The notes under the pieces were generated by a model. The model was not told where the DNA came from. It saw nothing but the letters and a program-made list of their open reading frames with translations, and made no database searches. The translations under genes and the position numbers were made by a program. A DNA stretch of 64,000 nucleotides from Microcoleus sp. FACHB-61 (GTDB taxonomy: Bacteria > Cyanobacteriota > Cyanobacteriia > Cyanobacteriales > Microcoleaceae): the NCBI GenBank assembly GCA_014695295.1, contig JACJNY010000045.1:1-64000 (forward strand). Direction: 5' to 3'. Of this stretch, positions 8,608 through 18,030 are shown one piece after another; the stretch's first letter is position 1, and each line of letters opens with the position of its first letter.

Positions 8608-10383
8608 ATGTTATTATTTACCCACACTCAGCCCCAAGATAGCAAAGTAGAGCAAGAACACTCTGCTAAAAAAACCTTGTTACAACATTCAACCATTAAT
8701 CTAAGTTGGCTAAAAGGACGATTCAACCATTTGCGGATCGGCCAAAAAATTAGCTACGGTTATGCTTTAGCTATCGGCATAGCGATTTTGGGAACTGGTG
8801 CGGGACTGAGATTGGGAGACGACTTTCACAAGCAAGCTTTAGTTCAGGTAAATGTTGCCCAAAAGCAGCAGCAACTGCTGCAAAATTTGCAAAATACCGT
8901 ATTTGAAGCCCGATCGCACGCGGCGAGATTGCCGGCCGTTTTGGGAAACACGGTGTGGCTGCAATACGAACACGATCGGTTTTTTGAGCAAATCAATCAG
9001 GCGAAAATCCTGATTTCTGAAATTGAATCTTTCGCACGAGAAAATCCCGATAGACTAGCAACAGAAGAGGCTGCATTTCTGGCTATATTGAAGAAATCGG
9101 CCCTCGTCATTGATTACTACGGTCAGCTAATTAAATTGCAGTTAAAAGAAGCGGAAGTTTGGAATTTGCCGCCCAACAGCATCGAGTCCGCACAGCTACA
9201 AATGTTGAGGACTAGCAGCGGTCAAGAGGCGATCGTACTAGATAACCTTGCTCAGAGTTTAACCGAGCTAATTTCTACAGTAGAAATTCACAAGCAGCAA
9301 GGGGCCAAAGCATTAGAAGAAGCTGAAGGTTTGCGTAACCGAATTATTCTCGGGAGTATGCTAATTTCAGCACTCATCGCCGTCGCACTGGCAGACAAAA
9401 CCAGCCGCGCCATCGCCCAACCCCTCGAAACCGTCACTAATGTGGCTCAGCAAGTCACTCGCGAATCCAATTTTAACCTACAAGTACCAGTCACCACCCA
9501 AGACGAAATCGGAGTTTTAGCGGTTTCTTTCAATCAATTAATTCAGCGAGTTAGCGATTATACACAAGAACTAAAACAAACTCAATCCCAATTAATTCAG
9601 ACCGAAAAAATGTCATCTCTCGGCCAAATGGTTGCAGGGATAGCCCACGAAATCAACAATCCCGTCAACTTCATCGGCGGCAACATTGACTATGCCAACC
9701 AATACATCGAAGATTTGGCAGGTTTGGTAACTCTCTATCAAGAATACTATCCAAACCCACCAGATGCCATCCTAGAGCGCATCGAAGACATTGAACTCGA
9801 ATTTCTCACAGAAGATTTGCCAAAAACCCTTTCTTCGATGAAAATGGGAGCCGATCGCATTCGCGAAATTGTCGTATCCATGCGCAACTTTTCCCGATCC
9901 GACGACGGAAAAATAAAATCAGCCGACATTCACGAAGGAATAGACAGCACCCTCGTAATTCTCAATCACCGGCTCAAACAAGGTATTCAAGTTATTAAAC
10001 AATACGGCAAGTTGCCTGCAGTTGAGTGTTCTCCAGCGCAACTAAATCAAGTATTTATGAACGTGATCGGCAATGCAATAGATGCGTTGGAGGAAGTGAA
10101 AAAGGGAGACAAAGGATATTCGCCAACCATTTGGATTAGCACGGAAGTTACGGCAGACAATACTGTCACCGTCAAGATTCGGGATAACGGGCCGGGAATT
10201 GCAGCAGCCTGTGCCCAACAGATATTTGACCCATTTTTCACAACAAAATCGATCGGCAAAGGCACTGGATTGGGATTGGCTATTTCCTATCAAATCGTTG
10301 CCAAGCATCAAGGCAAAATTGAGGTAAATTCTCAAATAGGACAGGGCACGGAATTTGTGATTACTTTGCCAGTTGCTGCGTAA
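8608..10383 (+). CDS. Membrane sensor histidine kinase (HAMP-HisKA-HATPase)
   Basis: Two-component sensor kinase of 591 residues. After a cytoplasmic N-terminus, membrane helix 1 lies around residues 48-67 and helix 2 around 245-265, enclosing a mostly helical periplasmic region of about 175 residues. A HAMP linker follows (about 270-320), then the phospho-acceptor histidine in GIAHEINNP near residue 347, the N-box NQVFMNVIGNAIDAL near 480, the G1 box DNGPGI near 525 and G2 GKGTGLGLAI near 550. I start at the ATG at 8608 behind GGGAGAA. It has no receiver domain and no response regulator lies next to it. It is a close paralogue of the kinase at 12480, with matching domain plan and segments. 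Confidence 0.92.
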   Translation: MLLFTHTQPQDSKVEQEHSAKKTLLQHSTINLSWLKGRFNHLRIGQKISYGYALAIGIAILGTGAGLRLGDDFHKQALVQVNVAQKQQQLLQNLQNTVFEARSHAARLPAVLGNTVWLQYEHDRFFEQINQAKILISEIESFARENPDRLATEEAAFLAILKKSALVIDYYGQLIKLQLKEAEVWNLPPNSIESAQLQMLRTSSGQEAIVLDNLAQSLTELISTVEIHKQQGAKALEEAEGLRNRIILGSMLISALIAVALADKTSRAIAQPLETVTNVAQQVTRESNFNLQVPVTTQDEIGVLAVSFNQLIQRVSDYTQELKQTQSQLIQTEKMSSLGQMVAGIAHEINNPVNFIGGNIDYANQYIEDLAGLVTLYQEYYPNPPDAILERIEDIELEFLTEDLPKTLSSMKMGADRIREIVVSMRNFSRSDDGKIKSADIHEGIDSTLVILNHRLKQGIQVIKQYGKLPAVECSPAQLNQVFMNVIGNAIDALEEVKKGDKGYSPTIWISTEVTADNTVTVKIRDNGPGIAAACAQQIFDPFFTTKSIGKGTGLGLAISYQIVAKHQGKIEVNSQIGQGTEFVITLPVAA

Positions 10384-10849
10384 TATCACGGGGGGCGACT
10401 TCGTTTTTGTTGGTCTGGAGCAAAGGTGGTGAAGTCTCGATTAGGGCTGGTTTACAAAATCTATAGCTTATATTACAGATATTGGTGAACCTGCCCCCTA
10501 CAGACATCGCGTTTTTTTACCCGACATGAGATGGCGATTAGTGTCGAATAACAAATTATTTGCCGCTTTAACAAATTAATGCCGTCTCAATAAGATTAAC
10601 TGAAGTCCTTGCTTTATAAGGATTGTAGCAGTTTTTCCGATCGCAAACATATAGCAGGGACTTTAACACGCTCGTTGTCGCTATTTAAACTTTTCACAAA
10701 TTCTGTGTCGCTTCTTAAAAAACGGGACTTGCAAAAAGTAGAAAATCAAAGTCGTCTTGAGGCGTGCTGGTGATAAGGGATTGTACCCGATCCGAGTTCC
10801 GTTGAGCCGATCGCTCCCTTCAAAGCCGTTGCAAGATAGCCAGACGCTT
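10384..10849. other. Non-coding stretch before the queC remnant
   Basis: No gene that I can support. The DNA contains several GCGATCGC-like motifs and no clear terminator or repeat. It may include older, unrecognisable parts of the queC copy that follows. Confidence 0.35.
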
Positions 10850-11308
10850 GAGCGCGATCGCACCCTCGATCGAATCTCCGAAAGCATCCCCATCACCTAA
10901 GTTCTCGATCGCAATACAATTTTTCTAAGTTTTGGCCTCGCCGGGGCCGAAACTCTCAACGCCGATGGCGTTTACATTAGTGTCAACGCTTTAGATTAAT
11001 CCGGCTATCGGGACTGTCGCCCCCATTATATTCAAGCCATGCAAGAAGTATTTCGGCTAGGGGCAAAATAGGGGAGAGAAGGCGATGCACTCTGTATCTT
11101 AATACCGCTAATTGAGCTAAAAAAGACAAAAATTATTAAATTAGGCAATAATGGGGGAGTGCCTCGCGAAAAAACTTGGTCTTGTTACGCCGGCGGTGAA
11201 GTTGCTGGCGGCGTTTGCGATTCCTGTGAGTTAAGGCTGGCAGCGTTTAATGAGTTAGGTTTACAAGAGCCGCTGCCTTATGCTCCCAACCATAACACCG
11301 ATCGATAA
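10850..11308 (+). pseudogene. queC: Decayed copy of queC
   Basis: This region aligns by eye over several hundred bases with the intact queC at 49043-49717. Shared stretches include CATCCCCAT(C/T)ACCTA, GGTGTCAACGCTTTAGATTA-like, CAAGCCATGCAAGAAGTATTTCG, ACTTGGTCTTG(T)TA and GGCGTTTGCGATTC. It has in-frame stops (TAA after GCTTTAGAT near 11000, TAG near 11070) and lacks the N-terminal P-loop part. One zinc cysteine of the C-terminal cluster survives only in a changed context. The copy is clearly non-functional and several percent diverged, so it is an old paralogue rather than a recent duplication. Confidence 0.85.
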
Positions 11309-11442
11309 AAATTTTCTTAATAATTTTGCCGCAACAGTTGACTGAAGCTTAACCAACGGATAATCTATTTTAATGAAAGTTTATTCCAAATAGCTTATAA
11401 TAGTTAGGCAATTTTCAACTGCCACTAAAACTCCTAAAAATC

Positions 11443-12333
11443 ATGAAGCGGCGGCATTTTGTTGGGTTATCGCTATTGTTTGTAGCAAGTTGTTCTACAA
11501 CAGTAAATCAATCTAATCGCACTTCTTCCAATTTGACCGTAAGTGAACCAGAAACGCTTGAATTTGCCGTAACTGATGTTCAGGGAGCAGAAGATTTGCA
11601 GCAAAATTATCAAACCTTTCGGACTGTTCTTGGGGAAATTTTGGAGAAAAAAATTGAATTGTTCCCAGTAGATAACTATATAGCAGCAGCCGTAGCTCTC
11701 CAGTCGGGTCAGCTAAAATTAGCTCTAACAGGGCCATCTGAATATGTGATTATGCGGGCCCGGACAAATGCTGTTCCCATCATTGCCATCACCCGCCCGG
11801 ACTATCACTCACTTATTCTTGTTCGTGCCAATAGCGAGATTAAGTCAGCAGCACAATTGAAAGGTAAAACAATAGCTATGTGGGAAATAGGTGCAACTGG
11901 TGGTCATCTAGGCCCGATTAAAATTCTCCTGGATGCTGGCTTAAATCCCCTATCCGACTTCAAAATCTCAATGTTGGGGGAAAAGGGTTTGCAGGCTCTT
12001 AAAAAAGACCAAGTTGATGCCTTAGGAATTGGTCTGAATAGATACCAAGATTTACTCAAGATAGACGGTTTATCGAGCAATGATTTTCGGATAATTGCTA
12101 CAGGGCAACCCTTACCTAGTGACTTGTTTGTTGCTAGTAGCAACCTGCCTAATACTCTTGTTGAAAATATCCGCGAGCGCCTGGTAGAAAATCAAGATAA
12201 GCTAATTGAAGCAATTTTAGTTGGGAAAGCTAATGATAAGTATCAAGGAGCTAAACTGGTGCCAGCAAACGACAGTGATTATAACATGATTCGTGAAGTT
12301 TATAAAGCCATTGGTCAGGGGAATGTCTTTTAA
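11443..12333 (+). CDS. PhnD-like substrate-binding lipoprotein
   Basis: A 296-residue periplasmic binding protein of the phosphate/phosphite/phosphonate (PhnD) ABC-transporter group. It has a lipoprotein signal peptide ending LLFVASC, with the modified cysteine at residue 16, so it is anchored in a membrane. Family features are the hydrophobic beta-strand pattern, ALQSGQLKLALTGPSEYVIM near residues 85-104 and LKGKTIAMWEIGATGGHLGP near 139-160. No permease or ATPase gene follows. Instead a membrane histidine kinase starts 146 bp downstream, so this protein may present a ligand to that sensor rather than feed a transporter. The ligand, perhaps a phosphonate or oxyanion, cannot be read from the sequence. 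Confidence 0.85.
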   Translation: MKRRHFVGLSLLFVASCSTTVNQSNRTSSNLTVSEPETLEFAVTDVQGAEDLQQNYQTFRTVLGEILEKKIELFPVDNYIAAAVALQSGQLKLALTGPSEYVIMRARTNAVPIIAITRPDYHSLILVRANSEIKSAAQLKGKTIAMWEIGATGGHLGPIKILLDAGLNPLSDFKISMLGEKGLQALKKDQVDALGIGLNRYQDLLKIDGLSSNDFRIIATGQPLPSDLFVASSNLPNTLVENIRERLVENQDKLIEAILVGKANDKYQGAKLVPANDSDYNMIREVYKAIGQGNVF

Positions 12334-12479
12334 GGTTAAATTTTATCTAATACCCAATTTGTAGTAGAGCTTTAGCCCTTAATTAATAAAATTTAGGTAA
12401 TATTGCTTACTAGGAATAAGAGACTTTATTTATGTGCATTTACTAATAAGTTTGTTAAAATTTAGCTCAGGTTGCCAGT

Positions 12480-14387
12480 ATGCAAAAATCTGAACAGGGA
12501 GATAATGGGGCTGTGAGCTTCAAAAACCTTATCCTAAATAGACGAAAAAATAATGCCGCTGTCACTGAAGGATCTCGCGACAGCAAAAATCCTCTCAAAA
12601 AAACTCCCTTGGCTGCAATTAACCGCTTCATTTCTCGCTTAAGCATTGCCCAAAAAATTAATTATGGCTACTCCCTAGCAATTGGCATAGCCGTACTAGG
12701 AACCACAGGGGGCATGATCGGTGGAGACTATTACCAAAAGCAAGCTTTCCAAGCTTTAACCTTCGCCGACGAACAACAAGATTTGCTCAGTGATTTAGAA
12801 TATTCCGTGCAGGCAGTGCAGTCACATCCCAAACGGCTAATCTCTGTCTTGGGAGATTCAATCTGGTTTGAATATGAAACTGCTAAGTTCTTGAAAGATG
12901 TTGATGTAGTCAAAAAAAATATTGCAGAACTAGCTTTATTTACGGAAGAACATTCCACAGAATTAGCAGTAAGTTCTGCTGAATTAAAAGAATTGTTAAA
13001 CGGTTACACAACTGCGACAGATTCGTATTCTCAATTGCTCAAATCTTTTTGGCAAGAAATAGCTCCCTCTTCACTAAAACCAGAGGAAGTTAAAGAGGCA
13101 CAGCAGCAAGTATTGGATTTAATCAGAGGGGATAGAGCAGTTAAGCTCGATGTTAACTTTGAGCGGTTGTCAGAGAATTTGAGCTTGATGACACAAATAG
13201 CTAAGGCACAGCAGAGACAAGCCTACGTTAATTTTAATCTAGCTGAGAAGTTGCGAGAGCAAATCATCGTAGTGAGTATGTTAGTGTCAGTTGTGATCGC
13301 TACTTTTCTAGCCATCTGTACCAGCCGCGCGATCGCCATTCCTATCCAAGCTGTAACCAGCGTTGCTAAAACTATTACTCAACAAGCAAATTTTGATTTG
13401 CAAGCACCTGTCACCACAGAAGATGAAGTAGGAACCTTAGCAAAATCCATCAATCAATTAGTTCAATGGGTAGCAGAATACACGGAGGAATTAGAGCTGG
13501 CTCGCCAAACTTTGGAAGAGCGAGTACAAGAAAGAACAGAAGAACTTACAGCAGCGCTTCACCAACTTAAACACACCCAAACCCAGTTAATTCAAACCGA
13601 AAAAATGTCCAGTTTAGGGCTGATGGTGGCAGGCGTAGCCCATGAAATAAACAACCCTATTAACTTTATTCACGGCAACCTAGAATACGCCAACGAGTAT
13701 ATTATAAACTTGCTGAATTTACTTCGTCTCTATCAGCAGGAATACCCGCAACCCACAGAGGCTATCGCAGAAGAAATCGCAGAAATAGAACTAGACTTTC
13801 TCAGAGAAGATTTACTAAAACTGCTTGAATCTATGAAAATAGGTTCAGAACGCATCCGGCAAATAGTTTTGTCTTTGCGAAACTTCTCTCGCTTAGATGA
13901 AGCTCAAATGAAATTAGTTGATATCCATGAAGGCATTGACAATACACTGTTAATTTTGAACAGTCGGCTCAAGCAGGGAATTGAAGTTGTCAAAAACTAT
14001 GGAGAATTGCCCGAAATAGAGTGTTATCCAGCGCAGCTAAATCAAGTATTTATGAATATTATACTAAATGCGATAGATGCACTAGAAGAGTCATGGGATA
14101 ACTCTAAAAAAGGTAAAACTCGTCAGATTTTAATTCACACGCAAAAGTTGGACAGTAGCCAAATCCTGGTGCGAATTTGCGATAACGGCCCTGGCATTTC
14201 ACCCGCAATCCACAGTAAGCTTTTTGACCCATTTTTTACAACTAAAGCACCGGGAAAAGGCACTGGCATCGGACTAGCAATTTGCTACCAGATTGTGGAA
14301 AAACATCGGGGGAAAATAAAGGTAATTTCATCTTTGGGAGGGGGAGCAGAGTTTGCGATCGCACTCCCTGCCTCCTCTCAAACTTGA
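12480..14387 (+). CDS. Membrane sensor histidine kinase, paired with a PhnD-like protein
   Basis: A 635-residue sensor kinase. Helix 1 lies around residues 59-80 and helix 2 around 262-285, with a helical periplasmic domain between. A HAMP domain and a coiled coil ([19 protein letters not shown], about 345-365) lead to the HisKA histidine in GVAHEINNP near residue 390. The catalytic domain has [21 protein letters not shown] and [10 protein letters not shown] near 592. It follows the PhnD-like lipoprotein in the same direction and probably shares its transcript. It is paralogous to the kinase at 8608, differing mainly by the longer coiled coil. The cognate response regulator is not in the window. 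Confidence 0.92.
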   Translation: MQKSEQGDNGAVSFKNLILNRRKNNAAVTEGSRDSKNPLKKTPLAAINRFISRLSIAQKINYGYSLAIGIAVLGTTGGMIGGDYYQKQAFQALTFADEQQDLLSDLEYSVQAVQSHPKRLISVLGDSIWFEYETAKFLKDVDVVKKNIAELALFTEEHSTELAVSSAELKELLNGYTTATDSYSQLLKSFWQEIAPSSLKPEEVKEAQQQVLDLIRGDRAVKLDVNFERLSENLSLMTQIAKAQQRQAYVNFNLAEKLREQIIVVSMLVSVVIATFLAICTSRAIAIPIQAVTSVAKTITQQANFDLQAPVTTEDEVGTLAKSINQLVQWVAEYTEELELARQTLEERVQERTEELTAALHQLKHTQTQLIQTEKMSSLGLMVAGVAHEINNPINFIHGNLEYANEYIINLLNLLRLYQQEYPQPTEAIAEEIAEIELDFLREDLLKLLESMKIGSERIRQIVLSLRNFSRLDEAQMKLVDIHEGIDNTLLILNSRLKQGIEVVKNYGELPEIECYPAQLNQVFMNIILNAIDALEESWDNSKKGKTRQILIHTQKLDSSQILVRICDNGPGISPAIHSKLFDPFFTTKAPGKGTGIGLAICYQIVEKHRGKIKVISSLGGGAEFAIALPASSQT

Positions 14388-14492
14388 AGCTAGATATTGT
14401 CTATTATGAGGACATTAATGTGTTAACGACGACACATAATTTGTTATTCGACAATCAGACAAGGGAAAATAGGCTTCTCACTTGAATTTTGA

Positions 14493-14577
14493 TGGGGGCG
14501 GAGGGACTTGAACCCACACGACCGTTTCGGGTCAACGGATTTTAAGTCCGTAGCGTCTACCATTCCGCCACGCCCCC
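14493..14577 (-). tRNA. trnL-UAA: tRNA-Leu (UAA), intronless
   Basis: An 85-nt class II tRNA on the minus strand. The acceptor GGGGGCG pairs with CGCCCCC, the D-arm is GCGGAATGGTAGACGC, the anticodon arm ACGGA-CTTAAAA-TCCGT gives anticodon UAA, a long variable arm follows, and the T-arm contains GGGTTCAAGTCCC. The anticodon loop is uninterrupted, so the group I intron found at this position in many cyanobacteria is absent. CCA is not encoded. Confidence 0.95.
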
Positions 14578-14775
14578 CTTTGGTCAAGCTGCTGTGGTTT
14601 TGAGCCACTAACAACAACAGCCTTTTATTCTACAGCCAAAACCCCAATTTACGCAACCCCTAATCAAAAAATTCCCAAAAGTCGCGCTGCATCTCCCCAA
14701 GCGGTACAATAGTTAACCAGCTAGCCGAGCGTGTCAACCGACTTACCCGTGTTATTATTCCCCTAAAGCAAATCT

Positions 14776-14991
14776 ATGTATATTACCTTACTGCTTTACG
14801 CCGCCTTGGCAGGAGCCTACTTCCTGGTAGTACCCGCGGCCACCTACGCTTACCTGAACAGCCGCTGGTACGTGGCCACCTCTTTTGAGCGCGGCTTCAT
14901 GTACTTCTTGATGTTCTTCTTCTTCCCAGGTATGTTTCTCCTAGCTCCGTTTTTGAATTTTCGGCCCAAACGGCGGCAGATAGAAGCCTAA
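14776..14991 (+). CDS. ndhL: NAD(P)H-quinone oxidoreductase subunit L
   Basis: Small membrane subunit of the cyanobacterial NDH-1 complex, which moves electrons into plastoquinone and supports cyclic electron flow and carbon uptake in the thylakoid. The 71 residues contain two membrane helices (about 2-24 and 42-62) and the family pattern [17 protein letters not shown] and [18 protein letters not shown]. It abuts the next gene directly (stop at 14989-14991, ATG at 14992), so the pair is translationally linked. The neighbourhood ndhL-DUF3007-trpA is a conserved cyanobacterial order. Confidence 0.95.
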   Translation: MYITLLLYAALAGAYFLVVPAATYAYLNSRWYVATSFERGFMYFLMFFFFPGMFLLAPFLNFRPKRRQIEA

Positions 14992-15297
14992 ATGCGACGT
15001 ATTGACGTAATTGGAATCAGTCTCGGCTTTTTTGTAGCAGGTGGGTTTGTCTACTTGCTCCTGCAATTTGCCGGACTCGACAGCATGAATGCAGGGATTT
15101 GGAGCCAGTTATTTTTGGTCGCCGGCTTGATTGGCTGGCTGGTGACTTATTTATTTCGAGCACTGACTCAAAATATGACCTACAGCCAGCAACTGCAAGA
15201 TTACAAAGAAGCGGTCTTGCAGAAGCAGCTCGATGAACTCACTCCTGAAGAATTAGCCAAACTTCAAGCCGAAATTGAGCAGGAAAAAGATAATTAG
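14992..15297 (+). CDS. DUF3007 family membrane protein
   Basis: A 101-residue protein with two membrane helices (about 5-27 and 35-56) and a charged C-terminal helix containing LQKQLDELTPEELAKLQAEI. This matches the DUF3007 family, found in cyanobacteria and plastid-bearing eukaryotes. It starts on the base after the ndhL stop codon, so it is almost certainly co-expressed with ndhL, and a role near the NDH-1 complex or thylakoid membrane is a reasonable inference. Its biochemical function is unknown to me. Confidence 0.88.
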   Translation: MRRIDVIGISLGFFVAGGFVYLLLQFAGLDSMNAGIWSQLFLVAGLIGWLVTYLFRALTQNMTYSQQLQDYKEAVLQKQLDELTPEELAKLQAEIEQEKDN

Positions 15298-15686
15298 TCA
15301 ATAGTCCTTAGTCCTCAGTCATTAGTTATTAAGTAGCTGGGTACAAATAAACTTTAGATGGGGATGGCGGGTTTTGCACTTTATAACTCGTTTGTATCAT
15401 AGCTCCCGGCTAAACCCGCCCCTACAACATACGATTGTTTTTTGCGATGATTTACTTAGTCATTAGTAATAAACTCTCTGACTAATGACTGGGGACTGAT
15501 TTGATGGCTGATATCGCGTCCGGTAAAATAACCGTTATCACGTTTGTAGTGAGGACTGAAGTCCTCGGACTTTTATGAGGACTTCAGTCCTCACTACAAA
15601 CGAATTTGATTGCGGTCGATCGAGCGGGCATCATATGATGACTGATGACCAATGACTGATGACCAATGACTGACGACTAATAACTA
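15298..15686. other. Repeat-rich spacer between the DUF3007 gene and trpA
   Basis: No gene. It holds a GGCGGGTTT...AAACCCGCCCCTAC inverted repeat (15366-15426), a long perfect palindrome (listed separately) and several short direct repeats of the type TGATGACTGATGACCAATGAC (15638-15688) that run up to the trpA start codon. These belong to dispersed repeat types seen elsewhere in the window. Confidence 0.6.
15541..15602. repeat. Perfect 26-bp inverted repeat
   Basis: The arm 15541-15566 (CGTTTGTAGTGAGGACTGAA then GTCCTC) is the exact reverse complement of 15577-15602, with a 10-nt loop. Nested inside each arm is a smaller GAGGACTGAAGTCCTC palindrome. No poly-T follows, so it is more likely a mobile palindromic repeat than a terminator. 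Confidence 0.8.
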
Positions 15687-16484
15687 ATGACTATTTCTAA
15701 TTGTTTTGAAACGTTGCGCAAGAGCCACCAATGTGCATTGATTCCTTTTATTACTGCTGGCGACCCAGACTTGGAGACAACGGCTAAAGCACTGCAAATT
15801 TTGGATGATAACGGTGCAGATGCGATCGAGCTTGGCGTTCCCTACTCTGACCCGCTAGCTGACGGGCCGGTGATTCAAGCCGCCGCTACTAGGGCCCTGC
15901 AGCGGGGAACGCGGTTAGATGCGGTGCTGGAAATGGTAGAGAAAGTTAGTCCGAATTTGCGATCGCCCATCATTCTCTTCACATACTACAACCCGATTTT
16001 GTACCGAGGTATAGAAACCTTCTTGCAGCAAATCAAAAGTGCCGGAGTTCAAGGATTGGTTGTACCAGACTTGCCATTAGAAGAAGCCGACAGTCTCATC
16101 CAACCTGCCAACAAATTAGGGATTGAACTAACATTATTAGTTGCTCCGACAAGTCCCAAAAGCCGCATAGAAGCGATCGCTCGGGAGTCTCAAGGATTTA
16201 TTTACTTGGTCAGCGTGACGGGGGTTACGGGAGTGCGCGAAGGCTTAGACACACGAGCAAAAGAGTTGCTGCAAGAACTCCGCAGCATCACCGACAAACC
16301 CATCGGCGTCGGGTTTGGTATATCGAAACCCGAACACGCTCGCCAAGTGAAAGAATGGGGCGCAGACGCTGCGATTGTTGGCAGTGCTTTTGTGAAACGC
16401 TTGGCTGAAGGCACTCCAGAACAGGGTTTAGAGGCGATAGGCGAATTCTGCAAGAGTTTAAAAACAGCGATTAAAAATGCTTAG
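15687..16484 (+). CDS. trpA: Tryptophan synthase alpha chain
   Basis: Cleaves indole-3-glycerol phosphate to indole and glyceraldehyde 3-phosphate, passing indole to TrpB in the last step of tryptophan synthesis. The 265-residue length is normal. The catalytic glutamate and aspartate are in [20 protein letters not shown] (about residues 46-65), followed by [28 protein letters not shown] and the phosphate-binding [13 protein letters not shown] and GSAFVKRL. It ends with a good terminator at 16590. trpB is not in the window, as usual for cyanobacteria with scattered trp genes. Confidence 0.97.
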   Translation: MTISNCFETLRKSHQCALIPFITAGDPDLETTAKALQILDDNGADAIELGVPYSDPLADGPVIQAAATRALQRGTRLDAVLEMVEKVSPNLRSPIILFTYYNPILYRGIETFLQQIKSAGVQGLVVPDLPLEEADSLIQPANKLGIELTLLVAPTSPKSRIEAIARESQGFIYLVSVTGVTGVREGLDTRAKELLQELRSITDKPIGVGFGISKPEHARQVKEWGADAAIVGSAFVKRLAEGTPEQGLEAIGEFCKSLKTAIKNA

Positions 16485-17183
16485 CAAGTGTGAACATACT
16501 TTCAGCCATTAGACAGATGTGTGCGATCGGGATGTGTCGCGACAATTGCCATTAAAGACCTTGTTGTACTTGAGATCATACATCCACTGCCTTCTGGTTC
16601 CTGACCGGAAGGTTTTTTTTTATCTTAAAACCCAAAACATCTCAACGTAGTGTGCGCACAGAGAACCAAACGCGCAGCAAAGTAGGGAAATGGCATTGCC
16701 TTTCATCGTGTCAACTTAAGCCAAAATGTAGTGCCAGAATGCTGTTTGACGATTAGGCATAGATTACCCGGGCGCCCCATTCTTCAGGGTAAAACAGTCC
16801 ACTCTCTCAAAGTCGCCTTTCTTAAGGGGGATGCGAGGCGGAGCTGGCCTGGCGTTAAAGCGAGATTTATCAAATTTTTCAGGCGATTGTTGACACAAAT
16901 GGACACAGCGCCTTCTGCGGCGCGGGGAACTGCGACTTTTAATAATTGGTATAAGATTGACAATTGTCGATTGTTTCCTTCTTCCTTCTTGTTCCTCGTT
17001 CGTTCTTGTTCCTCGTTCCTTCTTCGTTGTGCCATAACTTGAGGAATCTAACTTGAGATAGATGAAAAGCTCCTGTTTCTATTCGTATACTAAAAAAAGT
17101 GTTTAAGTGGCTAATTTTGTAATGCTAGCCATCTACAAAGCCACCAGGCATTTGTGCATATCAAAATAGAAAGGAGCATTTTT
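16485..17183. other. Gene-poor region after trpA
   Basis: Apart from the terminator I see no supportable gene. A 103-codon open frame at 16731-17042 ends in a low-complexity stretch and has no recognisable protein character. The section 16968-17035 is a degenerate pyrimidine-rich tract of CTTCCTT and GTTCCTC units, related to the heptamer tracts at 34.1 and 40.8 kb. Confidence 0.5.
16590..16621 (+). terminator. Rho-independent terminator of trpA
   Basis: CCTTCTGGT and ACCGGAAGG form a 9-bp stem with one G-T pair and a short loop, directly followed by at least eight T. It lies about 105 bp after the trpA stop. Confidence 0.8.
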
Positions 17184-17858
17184 ATGAAGAGACTAACTGC
17201 ATTTCTGAAAAAAATTCGAGCTGTACAAATTTTAACAGTGTTTCTGGCTGGCATTTTAGTATTAGTGAGTACGGCCTGCAGCCGCCCTGATGTGACGGCA
17301 GGAAAAACTGATGTGACGGCAGGAAAAACTGATGTGGTGGCAGGACAAGGGCAAACTGATCCGAGGATAGGAAAAACTGCCGACCAAATTAGAGAAGAAG
17401 TGCCTTCAGGGGCTGTAACGTCCGAATTCGAAGGCGGCATGAACGACTACAGCGAGGTCGATCCCAGAAACAAAAAGTTTACAACACAAGAAGCAAAAGC
17501 TCAGCTTCTCAAAGAGGAAGCGCAGCACCGCATCGAGACCAAATCTAGCAACAATGTAGGCGAAAACGTGCGCCGGGTAGCGGACGACGCGCCTGACAAA
17601 CTCACCCAAGTTGGTGAAAAGGTGAAGGAGGATGCTAGCACGGCTCAGCGCAAAGCTGATAACTTTGGCGACAAAACCAAACAAGGCCTTTCTAATATTA
17701 AAGAAAACACTCGCGAAGGCTTGCAGGGAGCAAAAGAAATTGTTAAAGAAGCCACCCAGGGAGCAAAAGAAAGAGTATCAGAGGGTACTGAGTCTCTGAG
17801 ATATGGTACCAGCGGCGGCCAAGAAAATATCAATGATGCAGCACGAGATGCAAGATAG
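17184..17858 (+). CDS. Lipoprotein with heptad-like tandem repeats and a truncated helical C-terminus
   Basis: A 224-residue predicted lipoprotein; the start ATG at 17184 follows an AAGGAG site. The signal peptide ends LVSTAC (cysteine about residue 33). Next comes a tandem VTAGKTD repeat (units of 21 bp), a charged linker, and a C-terminal alanine/lysine/glutamate-rich region with a repeating pattern (VGEKVKEDAS, IKENTREGLQGAKEI, VKEATQGAKERV) reminiscent of LEA/apolipoprotein-like amphipathic helices. Such proteins are often linked to stress or membrane protection, which is only an analogy here. The same frame continues past the TAG with helical sequence broken by further stops, so the gene seems to have lost about 33 residues. 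Confidence 0.75.
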   Translation: MKRLTAFLKKIRAVQILTVFLAGILVLVSTACSRPDVTAGKTDVTAGKTDVVAGQGQTDPRIGKTADQIREEVPSGAVTSEFEGGMNDYSEVDPRNKKFTTQEAKAQLLKEEAQHRIETKSSNNVGENVRRVADDAPDKLTQVGEKVKEDASTAQRKADNFGDKTKQGLSNIKENTREGLQGAKEIVKEATQGAKERVSEGTESLRYGTSGGQENINDAARDAR

Positions 17859-17987
17859 AACGCTGAAGATGCCTCGGACAATATTTGCTAGAAAGTGAAT
17901 CGAGATATTGACAGAACTTAACGAGACGCAGAAAGAGCGACAGACGCGATCGACTAATCTCAAATAATGCTGTTTCCTTCTCTGGAA

Positions 17988-18030
17988 GCTAGATTCCGAC
18001 AGGGGTTTTAATCCCTGTCGGAATGTAGCT
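17988..18030. terminator. Strong hairpin after the lipoprotein gene
   Basis: ATTCCGACAGGG and CCCTGTCGGAAT pair perfectly over 12 bp around an AT-rich loop, with a further AGCT/AGCT match outside. A T-run is lacking, so termination is probable rather than certain. Confidence 0.55.

Noticed and set aside
16731..17042. 103-codon plus-strand frame after trpA
   Set aside because: No ribosome-binding site, no protein-like pattern and a low-complexity pyrimidine tract at its end.
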